A stretch of DNA of 7,892 nucleotides from Desulfobacteraceae bacterium (GCA_030632525.1 DAOVUP010000052.1:1-7892); one strand, 5' to 3'; numbered from the stretch's first letter, positions 1 through 7,034 are shown. Made by a program: numbers and translations. Notes: a model not told the origin generated them from the letters alone.

Positions 1-196
1 ATCCATAATCTGCTGGTTCGGCACTGCAAGATATCCGGCGTCATTTACAGCTGTAAGGGTGCGGTTAAGGATTTTATTAGAGAGATAGACCTGCAGGGTG
101 GCTATGACTTGTGCAGCAGACAGCCCCGCAAGGAAGGACGCGGCAGGATAGCAGATGGTTTGCCATCCGGAAGATGGCAAAAAGGTGTTCTGATCG
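1..196 (-). other. Unassigned stretch downstream of gspE; possible partial reading frame
   Basis: This is the sequence after the gspE stop codon, cut by the window edge. I do not recognise a gene. On the minus strand one frame stays open from inside the end of gspE to base 1, with no stop over 65 codons after the gspE stop. It has no well-placed start: there is a TTG at 180-178, a GTG near the edge and an ATG at 6-4, none with a clear ribosome site. A plus-strand frame is open over nearly the same span (1-210), so openness alone is weak evidence. The implied minus-strand peptide is mildly hydrophobic in places and does not resemble the usual GspF start, although gspF is the gene most often found after gspE. 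Unlike the four spacers upstream, this stretch shows no 7-base periodicity. It is either a small or partial gene or an ordinary gap before the next gene. Confidence 0.3.
159..181. other. Perfect 9-bp inverted repeat (hairpin) after gspE
   Basis: Bases 159-167 (tttgccatc) are the exact reverse complement of 173-181 (gatggcaaa), with a 5-base loop at 168-172. The hairpin lies 16-38 bases past the gspE stop. A run of T precedes the stem on the minus strand and none follows it, so it does not have the form of an intrinsic terminator for the operon. It could be an mRNA 3'-end or processing structure, or chance. Confidence 0.5.
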
Positions 197-1891
197 CTAT
201 TGATAGGTAACCCTGAAGACCTCTTCAATGGTCGTGATCCCGCTTAATACCTTCTGTGCCCCGTCCTGACGCAGGGTAGACATCCCCTGTTCAACCGCCT
301 TCTGTTTTATGGCATTGGCATCAGAGGTTTTTAGTATCAGATTTCTGACCGGTTCATCCAAGATCATCAACTCGAACATGCCGGTCCTCCCCTTGAATCC
401 CGTATCAAGACACGAAGGGCACCCCCTCCCCCTGCAGATCTTTCTCCCTCGAAACATTTCGCGGCTGATGCCGATACTCTGCAGAGATTCCGCGTCGGGT
501 GCATATTCCTCTTTGCAGTCTTTGCAAATAACGCGGATCAGTCTCTGTGCTAAAATAGCGGTCACTGAGGATGTTACTAAGAAAGGCTCTATCCCCATGT
601 CAATAAGACGGGTCGTGGCGCTGGCAGCATCATTGGTGTGCAGGGTCGAAAAGACCAAATGTCCGGTCAGGGCCGACTGAATGGCAATCTCGGCGGTTTC
701 CAGATCACGTATTTCACCCACAAGAATTACGTCCGGGTCCTGACGAACCATGGATCGAAGCCCCTTGGCAAAGGTGAGATCGATCTTCGGATTGACCTGA
801 ATCTGGCCGATCCCTTCGATCTGGTACTCAATAGGATCCTCAATAGTAATGATGTTGATGTCGGTCTTGTTAATAGTGGAAAGGGCTGCATAGAGGGTAG
901 TGGTCTTCCCGCTTCCGGTAGGTCCAGTGACCAGAATGATCCCGTGCGGGGATTGAATAAGTCTGTCAAATTCTCCCAAGCGGTCAGCCGGCATCCCGAG
1001 GTCAGAGACATCCAACAGGACATTGGTCTTGTCTAACAGTCGAAGCACAACCCGCTCGCCAAATGCCACCGGAATGGTTGAAACCCGGATATCGATGTTT
1101 TTGTCAGCAATCCTGATCTCGATCCGGCCGTCCTGGGGCAGTCTTTTTTCTGCTATGTTCATCTTGGCCATGATCTTGATTCGGGAGATCAGGGCCGATT
1201 GAATATGTTTGGGCGGTGAGAGCATATCGTAAAGGATGCCGTCCACCCTGTAACGAATATTGAGACTGTGCTGGGAGTGCTCTATATGGATATCGCTGGC
1301 CCTGGCCTTTACGGCCTGTGACAACATCAGGTTTACCAGCTTCACAACCGGGGCATCGCTGGTGTCCTCGAGGAGATCTCCCGCCTCTTCAATCTCGGAG
1401 AGGATCTGACTGGTCTCCTCACCGTGCATATCCTCGATTACCTGTTCGGCTGAATCGCGGCTAACGTCGTAAGCAAAATTGATGACAGAAAGAATACTCC
1501 CATAGGGAGCTAAGACTACCCCTGCCTCTTTCAGGCCGGTAAGAAGTCTCAGATCATCTAAGGGTTGAAACAGGAGTGGATCATTGATGGCAAGGTTAGC
1601 GCCGCCGGAAGTAACAACGGGGGCCATTCTATGTTTCCTGAGAAACTGAATCGGAATCTCTTCAGCAAAGGATGTGTCTATGTCTCGAGTTGAGAGGGTT
1701 GTCAAGACCGGTAGATCGAACTGGATGCCGAGGGCATTTAAAAGCTCTGTCTCTGTGACAGCCCCCTGCCGGATAAGGATCTCCCCTATTCGGCCACCCT
1801 TTTCCTCCTGGATCTTGAGGGCATCCTCAAGGCTTTTTTGGGAAAGACCGGATGTCTCTAATAATATTTCGCCGATTCGCCGGTGCCGCAT
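197..1891 (-). CDS. gspE: Type II secretion system ATPase GspE
   Basis: Cytoplasmic hexameric ATPase that docks on the inner-membrane platform (GspL/GspF) and drives pseudopilus assembly. The 564 residues fit the family, at the long end because a complete N-terminal MshEN-type domain is present (about 1-150, starting MRHRRIGEILLE). The ATPase core follows: Walker A GPTGSGKT at 323-330, Asp box ITIEDPIEY at about 349-357, Walker B region DPDVILVGEIRD at about 385-396 with the catalytic Glu in GEIRD, and His box HLVFSTLHTN at 411-420. Near the C-terminus a CxxC pair at 456/459 and a second at 491/494 form the zinc motif typical of GspE and PilB; a further Cys is at 486. It is read as GspE rather than PilB because it follows gspC and gspD. 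The ATG start is preceded on the minus strand by AAGTCTCCC, with no Shine-Dalgarno; no other start fits the family. It is the last recognisable gene, 148 bases after gspD. Confidence 0.96.
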   Translation of the reverse strand: MRHRRIGEILLETSGLSQKSLEDALKIQEEKGGRIGEILIRQGAVTETELLNALGIQFDLPVLTTLSTRDIDTSFAEEIPIQFLRKHRMAPVVTSGGANLAINDPLLFQPLDDLRLLTGLKEAGVVLAPYGSILSVINFAYDVSRDSAEQVIEDMHGEETSQILSEIEEAGDLLEDTSDAPVVKLVNLMLSQAVKARASDIHIEHSQHSLNIRYRVDGILYDMLSPPKHIQSALISRIKIMAKMNIAEKRLPQDGRIEIRIADKNIDIRVSTIPVAFGERVVLRLLDKTNVLLDVSDLGMPADRLGEFDRLIQSPHGIILVTGPTGSGKTTTLYAALSTINKTDINIITIEDPIEYQIEGIGQIQVNPKIDLTFAKGLRSMVRQDPDVILVGEIRDLETAEIAIQSALTGHLVFSTLHTNDAASATTRLIDMGIEPFLVTSSVTAILAQRLIRVICKDCKEEYAPDAESLQSIGISREMFRGRKICRGRGCPSCLDTGFKGRTGMFELMILDEPVRNLILKTSDANAIKQKAVEQGMSTLRQDGAQKVLSGITTIEEVFRVTYQ

Positions 1892-2039
1892 GGGAGACTT
1901 TTGGATTGTTGATTGTTGATTGAAAAGAACCGGGTTGCGAGTTGCGGGTTACAAGTTTCCAGTTTTCCCGCTTAAAAACGGGATCTTCGACCTGCAACTT
2001 GTAACTTGACAAATAACTAATACCCAGTACTCAATACCG
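1892..2039. repeat. Heptad-repeat spacer between gspD and gspE, with one core motif
   Basis: The spacer is almost wholly 7-base units. From 1904 to 1966 nine units run in one register (for example gattgtt twice, gattgaa, gggttgc, gagttgc, gggttac, aagtttc). They stop exactly at the core motif at 1967. After the 27-base core, seven more units of the opposite, A/C-rich class run from 1994 to 2042 (gcaactt, gtaactt, acccagt, actcaat), ending on the last base of the gspD stop codon. The two sides are partly complementary: gttacaagtt at 1948-1957 is the exact reverse complement of 1996-2005, so the core sits in the loop of a foldback. A unit length of 7 shifts frame at every repeat, so this is not coding. 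Bases 1905-1927 are repeated exactly at 6966-6988. Confidence 0.85.
1967..1996. repeat. Spacer core motif, copy A
   Basis: A 30-base block beginning cccgcttaaaaacggg and ending acctgca. It is identical over all 30 bases to 5168-5197 and matches 28 of 30 at 7035-7064. The first 16 bases can fold on themselves (cccg with cggg). It lies where the heptads change from the G/T-rich to the A/C-rich class. Its last three bases overlap the first A/C-rich heptad, leaving 27 unique core bases. Confidence 0.85.
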
Positions 2040-4202
2040 TTACTCCTTCTCTACAGGCTCAGGGGCCTTCCCCTCCCTTTTATACATCTTTATAACACCT
2101 TCCTTGATCGTCTCGATCTGGTCTTTCTTCTCCTCATAGACTTTTCTTGCCTCTGCAGGGTTTTGGATGATATGAGGCGTCAGAAAAACAAAGAGATTGG
2201 TCTTTTCAATTCTTTTGGAAGTGCCCTTGAACAACCAGCTAATCAAAGGAATATCCCCGAGGCAGGGCACCTTATAATCCACATGGGTCGTTTCGTCACC
2301 TATCAAACCTCCGATGACGACCGTGTTGGCATCCTTTACAATAACGGTGGTCTGGGCCAGGCGTTTGTTGGTCGAGGGCCTGTCGGTTTGCGAGGTACCG
2401 ATCAACCTCGAGACTTCCTGAAAGATCTTGAGCCTGACAAAGCGCTCCTGGCTGATCTGTGGTGTCACCTTCAGGGTCACCCCTACGTCTTTGTATTCAT
2501 AGTTGGTGTAGTCCTGCTGTGCAACTGTTACGTTTTGGCTGGTGATATAGGGAACGTTTTTACCCACATATATCTCGGCCTCTTCATTGTCCGTGGTCAG
2601 GATCTGCGGGGTTGAGAGGATATTAACTTCAGTATCCTGCTGGTATGCATGGACAATTGCGGCCAGATTGGGAAACTCGACCCCGGCTATTTCAATGGCG
2701 TCAGAGATAATACCGAGGGAAAACCCGCTGGTCAGCGTCCCGCCTAAAGCGCTTCCGATCTTTGAGAAATCATTGGGGCTTGATCCGGCAAAAACCCCCG
2801 CGTTTTTCCCATCGTATGAAAATGTCTTGATCCCCTCCCATTCCACACCGAGGCTGAAATCCTTATCCACGTTCACTTCCATGATCAGGGCCTCGATATA
2901 GACCATCATTCTTGGAATATCTAATTTTGTTATAACCTCTTCCAAGACCCGGTAGTCATCTTTGGTGGCCATAATGACGAGAGAGTTTGTTGCCTTATCG
3001 GCAACGATCCGGGCCTCTTTAGAAATCACGGGTGTCTTCCCCTTTCTTGCCCCGGGAGTCTGTTTTGAGGGAAGAGACGTCAGGACTTTGGTAAGGTCTT
3101 CGGCATTGGCGTGTTGCAGGTAGTAGACGCGAATGTCCCCTTCACCCCGGGGCGGTTGCCTGTCTAAGAGCTTCACAAGTTTTTTGATCTTAACGGTATC
3201 GTCTTCAGATGCCAGCAGTATCAGCGAATTGGTCCTCTCATCCGGCACGATCTTGATAACTACCTCACCACGAAGGGTGCTTTTCGTCTTTACCGCCCTC
3301 TTCTGGAAGACTGTGCCTAAGGACTTGGCAAGGACGGTTGCCGTCGCGTACTCAAGCGGTACGACAGATAGCTCTTCGCCAACACCCTCCACATCGATTG
3401 CCTTTGTAATGCGGAGCAGTCGTTCTATATTGGATTGGACATCGGTGACGATCAGGGTTCGTGCGGGGGAGTAGGAGACAATTACACTGCTCTTGGATAT
3501 GAGGGGTGTAAAGAGTTTTTTTAACTCTTGAGGATCAGCATATCTCAGGGGGATCAGCTGGGTTATCACCTTGTCTTCAGGCCCTATAGCACCTTCCCGC
3601 AGACGCGTCTCGACACTCTTTGTCCTTGCGCTTACCGCCGGAACGATTTTTGTTATTCTTCCGGCAGGCACGGTGGTGTAACCGTGAACCTCTAATACCG
3701 ATTCAAACACCTTGTACGCTTCATCCTTTGAAATCTTGTTGGGGGAGACAATGGTCACCTTTCCCCTTACCGCCTTGTCTATCACAAAATTCTTTCCGGT
3801 CAGTTCACTGATAAACTTGATAAATATCGGGATATCCACATTATCAAAGTCGATGGTGACATAGGGGTCGGCCGGTTTTTCCGTATCGGCCCTCTTCTCA
3901 ATGGGTGTTTTTTCCTGAGGGGAAGACGTCACCGGTACTTCCTTTGGTGGTTTGGCCGTATTTCTCCCGGGAGCGGAGGCCCCTCCTGGGCGAAGCTCAG
4001 GTGGGGCCGCTATCACCGCAGGGGTGGGCAAAGGGGTTTTGGGAGAGACGGCTTCCTTGTCTTTTTGTTCGGTTGCAGGAACAGCAGGCGTCACTCCATC
4101 TTCTCCCGCGATCCGCGCCCCTTCAACATGCGCTACGGTCACCATGAGGCAGACTGCGACCCACAGGAAATATTGCAGATATTTTGTTTTTAAATAGTCC
4201 AT
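2040..4202 (-). CDS. gspD: Type II secretion system secretin GspD
   Basis: Outer-membrane secretin, the multimeric channel through which folded substrates leave the periplasm. The 720 residues start with a Sec signal (MDYLKTKYLQ, hydrophobic 11-24, likely cleavage near 28) without a convincing lipobox. An unusually long Pro/Lys/Thr-rich stretch (about 30-112) precedes the N0 domain (about 114-190, VTIDFDNVDIPIFIKFISEL). N1 (about 212-275), N2 (about 278-350) and N3 (about 355-430) follow, each with the NSLIL or NSLVI type strand seen in this family. The secretin domain spans about 432-680 and includes LSTPQILTTDNEEAEI (529-544) and the signature VPCLGDIPLISWLFKG (about 645-660), followed by a 40-residue charged tail. 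The ATG is required for the signal peptide, yet the minus-strand sequence before it (CCCAATACCGAATC) has no Shine-Dalgarno and is heptad repeat. Both ends of the gene touch repeat arrays. Confidence 0.97.
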   Translation of the reverse strand: MDYLKTKYLQYFLWVAVCLMVTVAHVEGARIAGEDGVTPAVPATEQKDKEAVSPKTPLPTPAVIAAPPELRPGGASAPGRNTAKPPKEVPVTSSPQEKTPIEKRADTEKPADPYVTIDFDNVDIPIFIKFISELTGKNFVIDKAVRGKVTIVSPNKISKDEAYKVFESVLEVHGYTTVPAGRITKIVPAVSARTKSVETRLREGAIGPEDKVITQLIPLRYADPQELKKLFTPLISKSSVIVSYSPARTLIVTDVQSNIERLLRITKAIDVEGVGEELSVVPLEYATATVLAKSLGTVFQKRAVKTKSTLRGEVVIKIVPDERTNSLILLASEDDTVKIKKLVKLLDRQPPRGEGDIRVYYLQHANAEDLTKVLTSLPSKQTPGARKGKTPVISKEARIVADKATNSLVIMATKDDYRVLEEVITKLDIPRMMVYIEALIMEVNVDKDFSLGVEWEGIKTFSYDGKNAGVFAGSSPNDFSKIGSALGGTLTSGFSLGIISDAIEIAGVEFPNLAAIVHAYQQDTEVNILSTPQILTTDNEEAEIYVGKNVPYITSQNVTVAQQDYTNYEYKDVGVTLKVTPQISQERFVRLKIFQEVSRLIGTSQTDRPSTNKRLAQTTVIVKDANTVVIGGLIGDETTHVDYKVPCLGDIPLISWLFKGTSKRIEKTNLFVFLTPHIIQNPAEARKVYEEKKDQIETIKEGVIKMYKREGKAPEPVEKE

Positions 4203-4442
4203 GATTCGGTATTGGGTACTGGGTATTAGGTACTGGGTACTGGGTATTAGTTATTTGTTATTAGAGGTCAATAGTCAAGTTGCGAGTTAATCCGCTTTCG
4301 CTTTGCTCATCCCGCCTATGTTCAGCTTTTCCATTCAAAATTTGATGTCGGAGTCTTCGCTTACCTGGACGTTCGATGTTCATATTTTATTGTTCATTTA
4401 TCCTGCATCATGCATCGTGTATCATGCATCACTTGTCAATAT
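4203..4442. repeat. Heptad-repeat spacer upstream of gspD
   Basis: From just before the gspD start, G/T-rich 7-base units run in one register from 4214 to 4290 (gggtact, gggtatt, aggtact, agttatt, tgttatt, aagttgc, gagttaa). The right end, beside the gspB-like stop, has the opposite class: gcatcat, gcatcgt, gtatcat and gcatcac in register at 4405-4432, then attcaat at 4441-4447, which supplies the TGA stop of that gene. The middle (about 4291-4370) shows no clear unit and no clear copy of the cccgcttaaaaacggg core; gttcgat, gttcata and gttcatt at 4371-4398 look like further units. No coding frame is convincing. This is the only spacer without a core. Confidence 0.8.
4244..4271 (-). promoter_or_regulatory. 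Candidate sigma-70-like promoter for gspD inside the repeats
   Basis: On the minus strand TTGACC (4271-4266) is followed after 16 bases by TAATAC (4249-4244), about 41 bases before the gspD ATG. Both boxes are made of heptad units. TAAT-type hexamers recur throughout these arrays, so chance is a serious alternative. Confidence 0.22.
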
Positions 4443-5090
4443 TCAATCCACAATACCCTTGAATCCGGCCAAATCATGTAGATTCCCGAGATCCGTATCC
4501 TCTTTCGCCCATTCCTTGACCGGTGGGTGTATCGAGATCGCCCTCTTGAGATATCTTAGGGCCTGTTCCGGCCGGTCCGTCAGGGCGAAGAGACAGGCGA
4601 GGTTGTAATAGGGATCCACATACTCAGGCTTCAAACGAATCGCTTTTTCAAATCTGCTCACGGCAGCAGGATAGTTCCTATCCTTAATAAGCAGCACACC
4701 GAGGTTATTCAATGCGACGACGCATCCGGGATCGGCAATGAGCGCCTTTTCATACCACATTTTTGCCCTGTTCAGGCGGCCGCTCTTATGGTCTTCCTTT
4801 CCGCGTTCATAGAGCTCCATTGCATCCGCGGTCTTTTCATGTACCGGTAGTTGGACCGGCTTCCGCTGTTTAGGTGCAATATTTGTCCTGACCTGAGGAC
4901 CATCTAAATCCAACCACGAATAGGACATAAAAGCAAGAAAAAGGATTACAAGAGATACAACAATTAACAGGATCGATTTTTTCACAAGCCCTGATCTTTT
5001 TGAACGGGATGATATTATTCCGCCATATTTTCCATAACGGTCATCCCTCTCTATCTGAGCCTTCTTTAATGCCTGATGAATATAGCTCAA
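4443..5090 (-). CDS. GspB-like inner-membrane protein with periplasmic TPR repeats
   Basis: The N-terminus MSYIHQALKKAQIER matches the short cytoplasmic motif at the start of GspB/ExeB-type proteins (MSYI-DALKKA pattern). A basic stretch (about 28-38) and one transmembrane helix (about 39-56, ILLIVVSLVILFLAF) follow, then a short Pro/Lys/Gln linker (about 62-88). Three tandem TPRs occupy about 90-191; the second (ALNNLGVLLIKDRNYPAAVSR) is the clearest. The protein ends at 215 residues without the usual GspB C-terminal domain, so it may be a TPR-containing functional counterpart. It probably partners the adjacent GspA ATPase in getting the secretin through the peptidoglycan; the TPRs suggest a protein-docking role. 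The start is TTG, chosen because it gives the conserved N-terminus. GAGGAA lies directly before it on the minus strand, rather close for a Shine-Dalgarno. No ATG fits. Confidence 0.82.
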   Translation of the reverse strand: MSYIHQALKKAQIERDDRYGKYGGIISSRSKRSGLVKKSILLIVVSLVILFLAFMSYSWLDLDGPQVRTNIAPKQRKPVQLPVHEKTADAMELYERGKEDHKSGRLNRAKMWYEKALIADPGCVVALNNLGVLLIKDRNYPAAVSRFEKAIRLKPEYVDPYYNLACLFALTDRPEQALRYLKRAISIHPPVKEWAKEDTDLGNLHDLAGFKGIVD

Positions 5091-5293
5091 TTCCTCAATC
5101 CCATCCGCAGATTACACAGATTATTCAAACGGACTATCTGAATTATCCGTTCCAAGTTTCAAGTTTCCCCGCTTAAAAACGGGATCTTCGACCTGCATCG
5201 TCCATTCCCTGCAACCCGTAACTCGTAACCCGTAACTCGCAACTTACCCAATACCCAGTACCTAATACCCAATATCTAATACCCAATGCCCAA
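5091..5293. repeat. Heptad-repeat spacer between gspA and the gspB-like gene, with one core motif
   Basis: Nine 7-base units run in register from 5105 to 5167 (including ccgcaga, ttacaca, gattatt and aagtttc twice) and stop exactly at a core motif at 5168. After the core come gcatcgt and ccattcc, then a 2-base slip, then an unbroken A/C-rich array from 5211 into the gspA stop codon. The first 14 bases (5091-5104) beside the gspB-like start do not follow the unit and carry its GAGGAA. No coding frame is supported. Confidence 0.85.
5168..5197. repeat. Spacer core motif, copy B
   Basis: Identical over 30 bases to the block at 1967-1996. It is preceded immediately by two aagtttc heptads and followed by A/C-rich heptads, the same arrangement as the copy between gspD and gspE. 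Confidence 0.85.
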
Positions 5294-5294
5294 T
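5211..5294. repeat. Unbroken array of twelve tandem heptads
   Basis: Twelve 7-base units in one register. Five are of the type gYaacYY (gcaaccc, gtaactc, gtaaccc, gcaactt) and seven of the type acccaat (acccagt, acctaat, atctaat, gcccaat). The unit type changes at 5245/5246 without any change of register. The last unit, gcccaat at 5288-5294, provides the first base of the tca that is read on the minus strand as the TGA stop of gspA. Confidence 0.9.
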
Positions 5295-6886
5295 CACTCC
5301 GTCATCTGAAAGAGCAGGGCCATGGTCCTTCGGCCGACAATACCGTCTTCATGCAGGCCAAAGTCCCTTTGAAATCTTATCACTTCCTTGGAGGTCTGCT
5401 CGTCAAAGACACCATTCGGCTCAACCGGGTATCCAATGCTGTCTAACACCCTCTGAACCTTTAACACTTCAGGGGAGTTCATCCCTCTGCTCAAATATGT
5501 CTCTCTCTCTCCGTAGGGATAAACCGCTGAAACCGTTCTGCCCCAGTGTGCTAAAATGAAATTCCTGGTTACAGACCGCCGGTTTCCTTCACCGTCTATA
5601 GCAATTACGCTATTGTAGGTTACTTCACATATCAAAAGATAGCATGGTTGAGGCACGGAGAGAGGTAGAACCCCGGAGAGCTTCACACGAAAAGGCTTTT
5701 TAAACAACGTAAAGTATTCGGCCGCCACATTGAAAGAGACCAACCCCAAATCGAAATTATCTGTATTCAGGTTCTCTTTTCCCTCCTCCACGGACCGGAG
5801 CCCGGGCCTGCCTCGAAAAAGATCGAAAAGCCCTGCGAGGCTTGATCTTTCATCTAAGAACAGGCTGTTAAGGCCTTTTTCGCGGTGACTAAGGATGGTG
5901 GGGCTCTTTTCCGCCTCACGAGGAGCGACTAACTCTGTTCGCAAAAATACCTCCAGTATATGATTTCTGAGGTTCCATCCGGCAAAAGCCGCCGTAATCA
6001 TCAGCAATATGAGCAGTGTAATCGTAACCGGTGTTACGCTCTTTGACCGCCCGTCAAACGTCTGCCTAGACCCTGCGCCCCCTCTCAGATCCCTGATGGC
6101 ATCTTTGACCATTGCTCTCGTTATACTCTGCTTTTCACCGGTGTATGCGATAAGGAGCGCTCTGTCGCAGACCGCATTGATCCTCCTCGGGTTCCCGGAG
6201 GTATACTCATAGATTTTTTTGAAGGCCCTGTTTGTGAAACTAGGATTTCCGCTTCCTCCTGCCACCAAAAGACGATGGTCCACATATCCCTTCAGATCAG
6301 CAGGGCCAAGGGGATTTAGATGATAACGCACGGTAATCCGCTCATTCAACTGCCTTAACGATGGTGCCGCCAAAACCCCTTTCAGCTCTGACTGTCCAAC
6401 GAGCACAACCTGGATCAGCTTATCCTTTTCTGTCTCTAAGTTTGAAAGCATCCGTATCTGCTCCAGCACGGTATGCGAGAGGTTTTGAGCCTCGTCAATA
6501 AGAAGGAGCGCGTTGCCCCCGCTGCTGAAGTTTTCTAACAGGAACTGGTTGAGCGCATCTATATAATCCTTCTTGGTCTCTGCTCCAGCCCCCATTTCAA
6601 TGCCGAATTCATGGTTGATTGTCTCTAAGATCTCCATATCAGAGATAAAGGAACTGAATATCAGGGCGCTCTTTGTGTTTTCATCTATGTGCTCGAGGAG
6701 GGCCCGGCAAAGAGTGGTCTTGCCGGTGCCAATTCCCCCTGTTATGGCAATAAATCCCCTCCGCTCATTAATTCCATAGAGCAGATGGTCGAGGGCCTCC
6801 CTGTGATACCGACTCAAATAGAGATATCTCGGGTCTGGTGTCAGATTGAATGGATTTTCCTTGAAACCGAAAAAAGTTGTGTACAT
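5294..6886 (-). CDS. gspA: GspA/ExeA-type AAA+ ATPase with membrane helix and peptidoglycan-binding domain
   Basis: Inner-membrane ATPase of the ExeA family, which in Aeromonas works with ExeB to insert the secretin through the cell wall. The 530 residues open with the family start MYTTFFGFKENPFNLTPDPR. The AAA+ domain follows: Walker A GGIGTGKT (50-57), Walker B ALLLIDEAQ (126-134), sensor-like VVLVGQSEL (160-168), NERI (181-184) and SGNPRRIN (230-237). A single transmembrane helix spans about 284-303. The periplasmic part has a linker (about 305-375), a region at about 380-465 resembling the C39-peptidase-like domain of GspA proteins (whether it is catalytic cannot be judged here), and a PG_binding_1 domain at about 470-526 (VLKVQRVLDSIGYPVEPNG, then FDEQTSKEVIRFQRDFGL). 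The ATG start is required by family alignment, yet the upstream minus-strand bases (CAACCTAAAAAAC) contain no Shine-Dalgarno. It lies between gspC and the gspB-like gene. Confidence 0.93.
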   Translation of the reverse strand: MYTTFFGFKENPFNLTPDPRYLYLSRYHREALDHLLYGINERRGFIAITGGIGTGKTTLCRALLEHIDENTKSALIFSSFISDMEILETINHEFGIEMGAGAETKKDYIDALNQFLLENFSSGGNALLLIDEAQNLSHTVLEQIRMLSNLETEKDKLIQVVLVGQSELKGVLAAPSLRQLNERITVRYHLNPLGPADLKGYVDHRLLVAGGSGNPSFTNRAFKKIYEYTSGNPRRINAVCDRALLIAYTGEKQSITRAMVKDAIRDLRGGAGSRQTFDGRSKSVTPVTITLLILLMITAAFAGWNLRNHILEVFLRTELVAPREAEKSPTILSHREKGLNSLFLDERSSLAGLFDLFRGRPGLRSVEEGKENLNTDNFDLGLVSFNVAAEYFTLFKKPFRVKLSGVLPLSVPQPCYLLICEVTYNSVIAIDGEGNRRSVTRNFILAHWGRTVSAVYPYGERETYLSRGMNSPEVLKVQRVLDSIGYPVEPNGVFDEQTSKEVIRFQRDFGLHEDGIVGRRTMALLFQMTE

Positions 6887-6928
6887 GTTTTTTAGGTTGC
6901 GGGTTGCAGGTTCCAGGTTACGGGTTGT

Positions 6929-6957
6929 CCCGCTGAAGACGAGATTGGGCGCTCCTG
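6929..6957. repeat. Spacer core motif, degenerate copy D
   Basis: A 29-base block starting cccgctgaagacgagat, lined up with cccgcttaaaaacgggat of the good copies with several changes and one missing base; it ends ctcctg against gacctg. The match is weak by itself, but it lies directly between two heptad arrays, where a core is expected. Confidence 0.5.
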
Positions 6958-7034
6958 GATTGATAATTGTTGATTGTTGATTGAAAAGCCAACAGGTTTC
7001 AGTTGTGTATGGATAGTTCCCAATTTCCAGTATC

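Noticed and set aside
159..181. Hairpin as an intrinsic terminator for the operon
   Set aside because: No T-run follows the stem on the minus strand; the T-run precedes it.
1..210. Plus-strand open frame at the left edge
   Set aside because: It is open but overlaps the gspE end, shows no start in view and has no recognisable motif; strand and context favour the minus strand.
309..1036. Plus-strand frames of 123 and 132 codons
   Set aside because: They lie wholly opposite gspE, whose motifs are complete, and their translations are rich in Ser/Arg/Leu with no family features. They are shadows.
197..1891. PilB (type IV pilus ATPase)
   Set aside because: The motifs are shared, but the neighbours gspC, gspA and gspD make T2SS the better reading.
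2006..2034. Plus-strand promoter from TTGACA at 2006-2011, antisense to gspD
   Set aside because: No acceptable -10 box at 16-18 bases, and the hexamer arises simply from heptad units.
2009..4258. gspD as cargo of an insertion sequence bounded by inverted repeats
   Set aside because: No transposase or target duplication, and the repeats belong to the heptad arrays found around every gene here.
5091..5294. CRISPR array
   Set aside because: Units are 7 bases long, tandem and degenerate, with no spacers and no cas genes.
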